Positions 53,875 to 58,133 of a stretch of 58,133 bases of DNA are shown here, one piece after another. A program made the position numbers and the translations under genes. This stretch comes from Terramyces sp. JEL0728 (Eukaryota; Chytridiomycota; Chytridiomycetes; Rhizophydiales; Terramycetaceae). Below the pieces are notes generated by a model, which saw only the letters and a program-made list of their open reading frames with translations, searched no databases and had not been told where the DNA came from. The first letter of the stretch is position 1. Every line of letters starts with the position of its first letter. Location: contig JADIIU010000085.1 in the NCBI GenBank assembly GCA_027603945.1, forward strand, positions 1 to 58,133, written 5' to 3'.

Positions 53875-54475
53875 ATGGAAGTCGAAAACGTCAAGCTTTT
53901 CAACCGCTGGTCTTATGAAACCATTGAAGTCAAGGATGTTTCTTTACAAGATTATATTTCAGTAACCCAACACCCAGTTTACCTTCCACACACCGCTGGA
54001 CGTTACCAAGTTAAAAGATTCCGCAAATCTCAGGTATATATATAAAGTAACAAAGTGCCCAATTGTTGAACGTCTTGCTTGCTCCCTTATGATGCACGGA
54101 CGCAACAACGGTAAGAAATTGATGGCTGTTCGTATTGTAAAGCATGCTTTCGAAATTATCAACCTTTTGACTGATTTAAACCCAATTCAAGTTTTGGTTG
54201 ATGCTGTCCAAAACACTGGACCTCGTGAAGATTCTACCAGAATCGGCTCACAAGGTACTGTCCGTCGTCAAGCTGTCGATGTTTCACCTCTCCGTCGTGT
54301 TAACCAAGCTGTTCACTTGTTGACCACCGGAGCTAGAGAAGCAGCTTTCCGTAACGTCAAGACCATTGCAGAATGTTTAGCTGATGAATTAATTAACGCT
54401 GCCAAAGGATCATCTAACTCATATGCCATCAAGAAGAAGGATGAACTTGAACGTGTCGCTAAATCCAACCGTTAA
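53875..54475 (+). CDS. RPS5: 40S ribosomal protein S5 (uS7), unit 2
   Basis: Protein identical to the unit 1 copy. The intron (54034..54055, 22 nt) differs by one base (TATATAAAG for TATATTAAG) but has the same length and ends. Two identical RPS5 proteins with silent changes argue that both copies are, or recently were, under purifying selection. Confidence 0.97.
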
Positions 54476-54568
54476 ATATCATGATTTCAATATCATAATA
54501 AATACTATGCAAACAGTATTAGGATCAGGAATATTACTGGATTATTGGATTTAATTTTTTTCGTGAAA

Positions 54569-55939
54569 ATGGAGGAAGGATGTGAGAAAGTAGTTTTCCA
54601 TCCCAGTAAACCTCTTTTGAGTATCTGCTCTTATAAAGCAATCTGGTCGTTGTCTCTGGCGTATTGCGATATTATTCCTAATGATATTGTAAGTATTCGT
54701 AACAGTAGAGTTCCTTGTCTGAACTTGCTTGCCTTGGATTTGTCGATGTCTCCCATTCAAAGATAAATTTACTGCAACTACAACAAGCTTTTCGCAGAAC
54801 TCATATCATCCGTTTGAACTGTGTAGGTGCCAAGCTGCTGCAAGACAAACATACGCGAGGGTTCTTGATATACACCCTCCCTCATATATGGATACTGGAT
54901 GGAGTTTATATTTGCTGGGTTGAACGCCAGAAATGGCATACTTTCTTTCAAACCAATCCAAAGGGAATGTATTCTACAATAATCAGAAAATGGAGGCTTG
55001 ATGATAACTATTATCGTGCCAAACTAGAAGGAAGGACGTGGACAGAGCCTGCCAAAGAATGTAACTCGAAATAATACAGGGTTATTGAATCTACCGACAA
55101 AATTCAAAATGGCGGTTGACTACGATATTTGGAAGCTTGCGCGGTTAGCAAGTGCTTTGGAATACCACTTAAATCCAGAAACCCCGTCAAGCTGCACAAT
55201 CAAAAAGCTATTGTGCCCTGAACTATCCAAAGAGCAAACTCAAGACCAAAATTGTATTTTGATCTTTCTGGTAATAGCTTCACTGTTCAAATTCTACAAT
55301 CCAATATTATTATGTAAGCTCACTGAAAAGATATTTCCTTGTTTTCCAGCATTCAGTGAACAGTCGCCTATTAATTGGCCTTTAAAGGACAGATTATCGC
55401 TGGTTGGACTGATGCTGGGGAGAATTAATATGGATATTGCTTCGTTTATCAACCAATCGCATCAAAAATTCTTGATCCCAGTTTCAATTTTGGATTTTCT
55501 TTCAAGATTAATGGAGCTTGTATTGCTTGCTTTGTATCCTGATGCAATTGACGATTTGCCAGACTATGACTATGACAGTTACCTGGTCGATCCGTATATT
55601 ACAAAAGAGATGAAATTCTTGACAAATTTAACTGACGCAGATATTTACAGCCTGTCATTAGTTCATCTGTACATTTTGGAGCTATTCTGCATATCCTGTG
55701 ACGATTTGTTATTTATGGATGCTTTCGCGACTCTCTTGGCGCATTATTCTTACTGTGTACAGACTGTGCTGCCCGATAATCCAGAGCTGTGTCAAATAAT
55801 GTCCACGGCTGAAATTGAAGAATACTCAAAGAATAGTTTGATGAGCATAGAAGGGAAGAGCACAGAAATAAGATTACGACTGGCCCTGGGTATCCAACAA
55901 GTAAATTCGTACCTCTGCCCGCCAAGCGAACAGGTTTAG
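54569..55939 (+). CDS. LRR-like protein of 443 aa (unit 2)
   Basis: Copy of 48015..49385 with introns 54689..54708 and 55061..55079. It is the most changed protein of the pair of units: KWHTFF for KWHNFF, RKWRL for RKWKL, PELSKE for PEISKE, LIPVS for LIPIS, and PDAIDD for PDSIDD. All are conservative or mild. Confidence 0.65.
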
Positions 55940-55967
55940 AATAAACCATTTTCTTTTCGCGTTTCAA

Positions 55968-56409
55968 ATGTTGGAAGACGCATCCTATGTAATACGGCCA
56001 AACTTTAAGCAAAAGTAAAACTCATTAACGAGATTTCGCCCAACAGTAGTTGCGCAAGTTATTCATCAAATTCTGGTTGATAGACTGACAAACAGTGTTT
56101 ATAATCCGGAAACGTGTTCGCAATCTTCAAGGGAAATTGCAGATGAAATTAAAAACAGACTCAAAGACATGGAGTTTGATAGATACAAGTTTGTTGTGAA
56201 TGTTATAATGGGGGAAGTGAGGGGAGAAGGTGTAAAGTAAATCATCGTTCACAGTAGAGTTGGATCTAGATGTTTTTGGGACGCAGACACGGATAATATT
56301 GGACAAGATACTTTTATCAACGTAAATATTTCTCACAATAGGATTCGTTATTCTGCGTTGCAGCCGGTACGCTAATTTTAATGTAGCATATGGAGTTTAT
56401 TATTACTGA
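55968..56409 (+). CDS. DYNLT2B: Tctex1-type dynein-2 light chain (unit 2)
   Basis: Copy of 49414..49855 with introns 56015..56032 (18), 56237..56257 (21), 56322..56341 (20), 56367..56386 (20). Substitutions fall inside introns 2 and 3 and at silent positions, while all GT and AG ends are kept, including those of the 18-nt intron. Confidence 0.92.
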
Positions 56410-56425
56410 AATTAATAAACATTTT

Positions 56426-57965
56426 TTAGAATTGGAAATGAAATTGCTGACCCCCATGACCTTGGAATCCCTGGAAGCCTTGGAATCCTTGAAACCCTTG
56501 GAATGGATTTCCGCCGCTTTGCTGTTGATTTGGATCTGCCGGATCTTCACCGTTATCATATTTTTCCTTTAGCTCTTCGTTACCAAGGATTTCATATGCT
56601 TGATTGATTTCAGCCATCTTCATTTGAACCTCATCGGCGCTTAGTTCGCCTTGGTATTTATCTGGATGCCATTCTTGCGCTTGTTTTCGGTATGCTTTCT
56701 TGATTTCTCTTTGAGTTGCAGATTTAGAAACTCCGAGGATTTTGTAGTAATCCCTCATTGATGCCCTCTTGTTCATCAGCTCGGCTTTTCTATAACCTTC
56801 AATTGCCTGTAATTACCCAAAACTTACCCTTTGGTTTTGGCGATCTCCGTCGTATACGGTTTTGAAATCATTCATTGCTTCGGAATACTTTTCCTTTTCC
56901 ATCAGGGCTTCAGCTCGGTTTAATCTGGCCTCAGGGTTGCCTTCATCTATATCTATAGCTTTTGTACAAAAATTAATAGCATCGTCATATTTTTTCATCT
57001 GCAATTAGGCTGTTATTACTCTGCGGTATGCCTTGCAAAGTAAGGAATAAGCTTGTTTTTTAAGATTAGCGGCACCAAGTTCCTCTATATCTTCCAAGAA
57101 TTTATCTTCAGTGATGAGCTGGGTTGTTACAGCCTTCCATTTACTTTGAGACTCCAACTTTTCAAGATTCTTGAATCCTTTTTGGAAATTCTTGATTTTC
57201 CTGAATTGCTTTTTGCAGTCTCTTTCGTCAGGATCATTACGGAGACACTCTTTAACGTACTGCAATCCACGATCCAATTCACCCATAGAACTATATAACT
57301 GAGACAGTTTAAGTGATATATCGTTTCTGTTTGGCAATAATTTTGACAAGCGCGCATAATCACCGACAGCCATTTCAACATCATTTATCTTCATGTAACA
57401 CTCAGCACGACTAGGATCAAGATTGATTACCTCGACAAGATATCTGTAAATTTGGGGCAGTATTGTAGCAATTGAGACATTTCTTCCACAGGACAGTTTG
57501 CAATGTTGCTCTTGATTGAAGCTAGCAGATTCTGGCCCTGCTCTGCGTTGCTCAATAGCTCTTGAGCCTTTTCTTCATTTGGATGGCTCTTCAAATATAT
57601 CCGTAAATCATCCGCGGCTTTATCCAACGATCCTTGGTATAATAACAACGTAGCACGCTTTAGTCGAGCCTGAAATTAGGTATATTTACTGGAGTGTTAT
57701 CATGTTTAAGTTCCAATACTTTGTTCAAATCTTGGATAGCCAATTCGTTTCTTCCCAACAATAGATATGCTGTAGCTCTGCGATAAAAAGTAACATGATC
57801 CGGATCCAATTCTACGGTTAATTTGCGAATACCTAAAGCTTTGTCATAGAATTCCACAGCTTCAGTAATCTTGTTTAATCTCATCAACTGCTTGGCTTGG
57901 TCCAGATACGTTACTACACTGCCAGATATTAAAGCCAGCAACAGATGCAACGTCCACAATATCAT
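56426..57965 (-). CDS. DNAJC3: DNAJC3-like ER co-chaperone (unit 2)
   Basis: Copy of 49872..51411. Introns: 57812..57832, 57670..57689, 57411..57430, 56999..57019, 56807..56827. Protein changes include Lys for Arg (SKWKAV) and Ala for Gly (LGAAN); the J domain and HPD are intact. A one-base deletion just upstream of the ATG opens the frame further 5' to 58085, but the signal sequence still starts at 57965. Confidence 0.93.
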
Positions 57966-58085
57966 TTTGAATTTAGGGAAAGGTTGGTTGATAACTATTC
58001 CAAAGTGGCAAAATTTGATTGGCCAAGTTTTTTCGCAGTTGATGGTCGAGCACATTTGTGAGCACGGCTGTGAAAAGAGATTCAA

Positions 58086-58133
58086 GGGCCAATGGTCTAA
58101 GGGTTATGATCCTCGCTTTGGGTGCGAGGGGCT
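58086..58133 (+). tRNA. tRNA-Pro(TGG), 5' 48 nt, cut by the window end
   Basis: Identical to 51533..51580: acceptor 5' strand, D arm and anticodon stem-loop with TGG. The window ends before the variable and T arms, so it is not possible to tell whether this copy is complete or is again joined to the 51-aa gene. Confidence 0.8.

Larger units (their letters stand above)
51581..58133. repeat. Tandem duplication, unit 2 (6,553 bp), ending at the window edge
   Basis: Direct repeat of unit 1, same order and orientation. Its last base, 58133, is the exact homologue of the last base of unit 1, so the window ends on the repeat boundary. Coding changes relative to unit 1 are few, and the splice sites I compared are intact. 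Confidence 0.95.

Noticed and set aside
1..58133. CRISPR array, integron or prokaryotic operon structure
   Set aside because: No spaced direct repeats of that type; genes are spliced and eukaryotic throughout.
45018..58133. Retrotransposon or DNA transposon as cause of the duplication
   Set aside because: No reverse transcriptase, transposase, terminal repeats or target-site duplications at either edge; both edges lie in ordinary genes.

Overview
The window looks like a compact genome from a flagellated (zoosporic) fungus or close holomycotan relative: a chytrid-, blastocladian-, rozellid- or aphelid-grade lineage. Fungal character comes from a class IV-type chitin synthase and a cAMP-response-type bZIP factor. 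Flagellar character comes from IFT74, DZIP1 and the IFT-dynein light chain DYNLT2B. I cannot name the species. Its most striking trait is intron size. I reconstructed about 80 distinct introns by frame and homology, and almost all are 18-24 nt with GT...AG ends. The exceptions are one 78-nt intron, one 84-nt run of four stacked intron units, and a few introns that must end in NG rather than AG.

Layout. 1-9,915: end of a tRNA-Pro, a CBS-domain protein, a six-exon chitin synthase with a very long C-terminal tail, sepiapterin reductase, IFT74 and an ankyrin protein. 10,090-18,837: a tandem array of six intact rhodopsin-like (class A) GPCR genes plus one decayed relic, all on the minus strand with a nearly invariant exon plan (226/69/303/variable/74/variable nt). 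19,089-31,790: OMA1 protease, DZIP1, a lipase, nucleoporin Nup62/Nsp1, an F-box LRR protein and a membrane-TPR-like protein. 32,071-40,338: small multigene clusters: two secreted CAP proteins, three LEA2-like single-pass membrane proteins and two membrane-anchored SET proteins. 40,783-45,148: bZIP factor, a Cys-rich HNH protein, RPS29, a protein whose gene carries the stacked introns, and a 51-aa membrane protein.

45,018-58,133: a direct tandem duplication of 6,563 and 6,553 bp that abuts exactly at 51,580/51,581. Each unit holds a 137-aa membrane protein, a 357-aa unknown protein, RPS5, an LRR-like protein, DYNLT2B and DNAJC3. Both units end after the same 48 nt of a tRNA-Pro gene, and the window stops at precisely that base. 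The window also begins inside a tRNA-Pro on the other strand. The two units differ by scattered substitutions and small indels, so either a true duplication or joined haplotypes is possible.

Functional threads: zoospore flagellum (IFT74, DZIP1, DYNLT2B), environmental sensing (GPCR array, with CRE-like sites upstream of several members and an ATF/CREB-type bZIP in the same window), cell wall and surface (chitin synthase, CAP and LEA2-like proteins), and housekeeping (ribosomal proteins, nucleoporin, OMA1, ER co-chaperone). Coordinates of spliced genes give the full span; introns are listed in the evidence.
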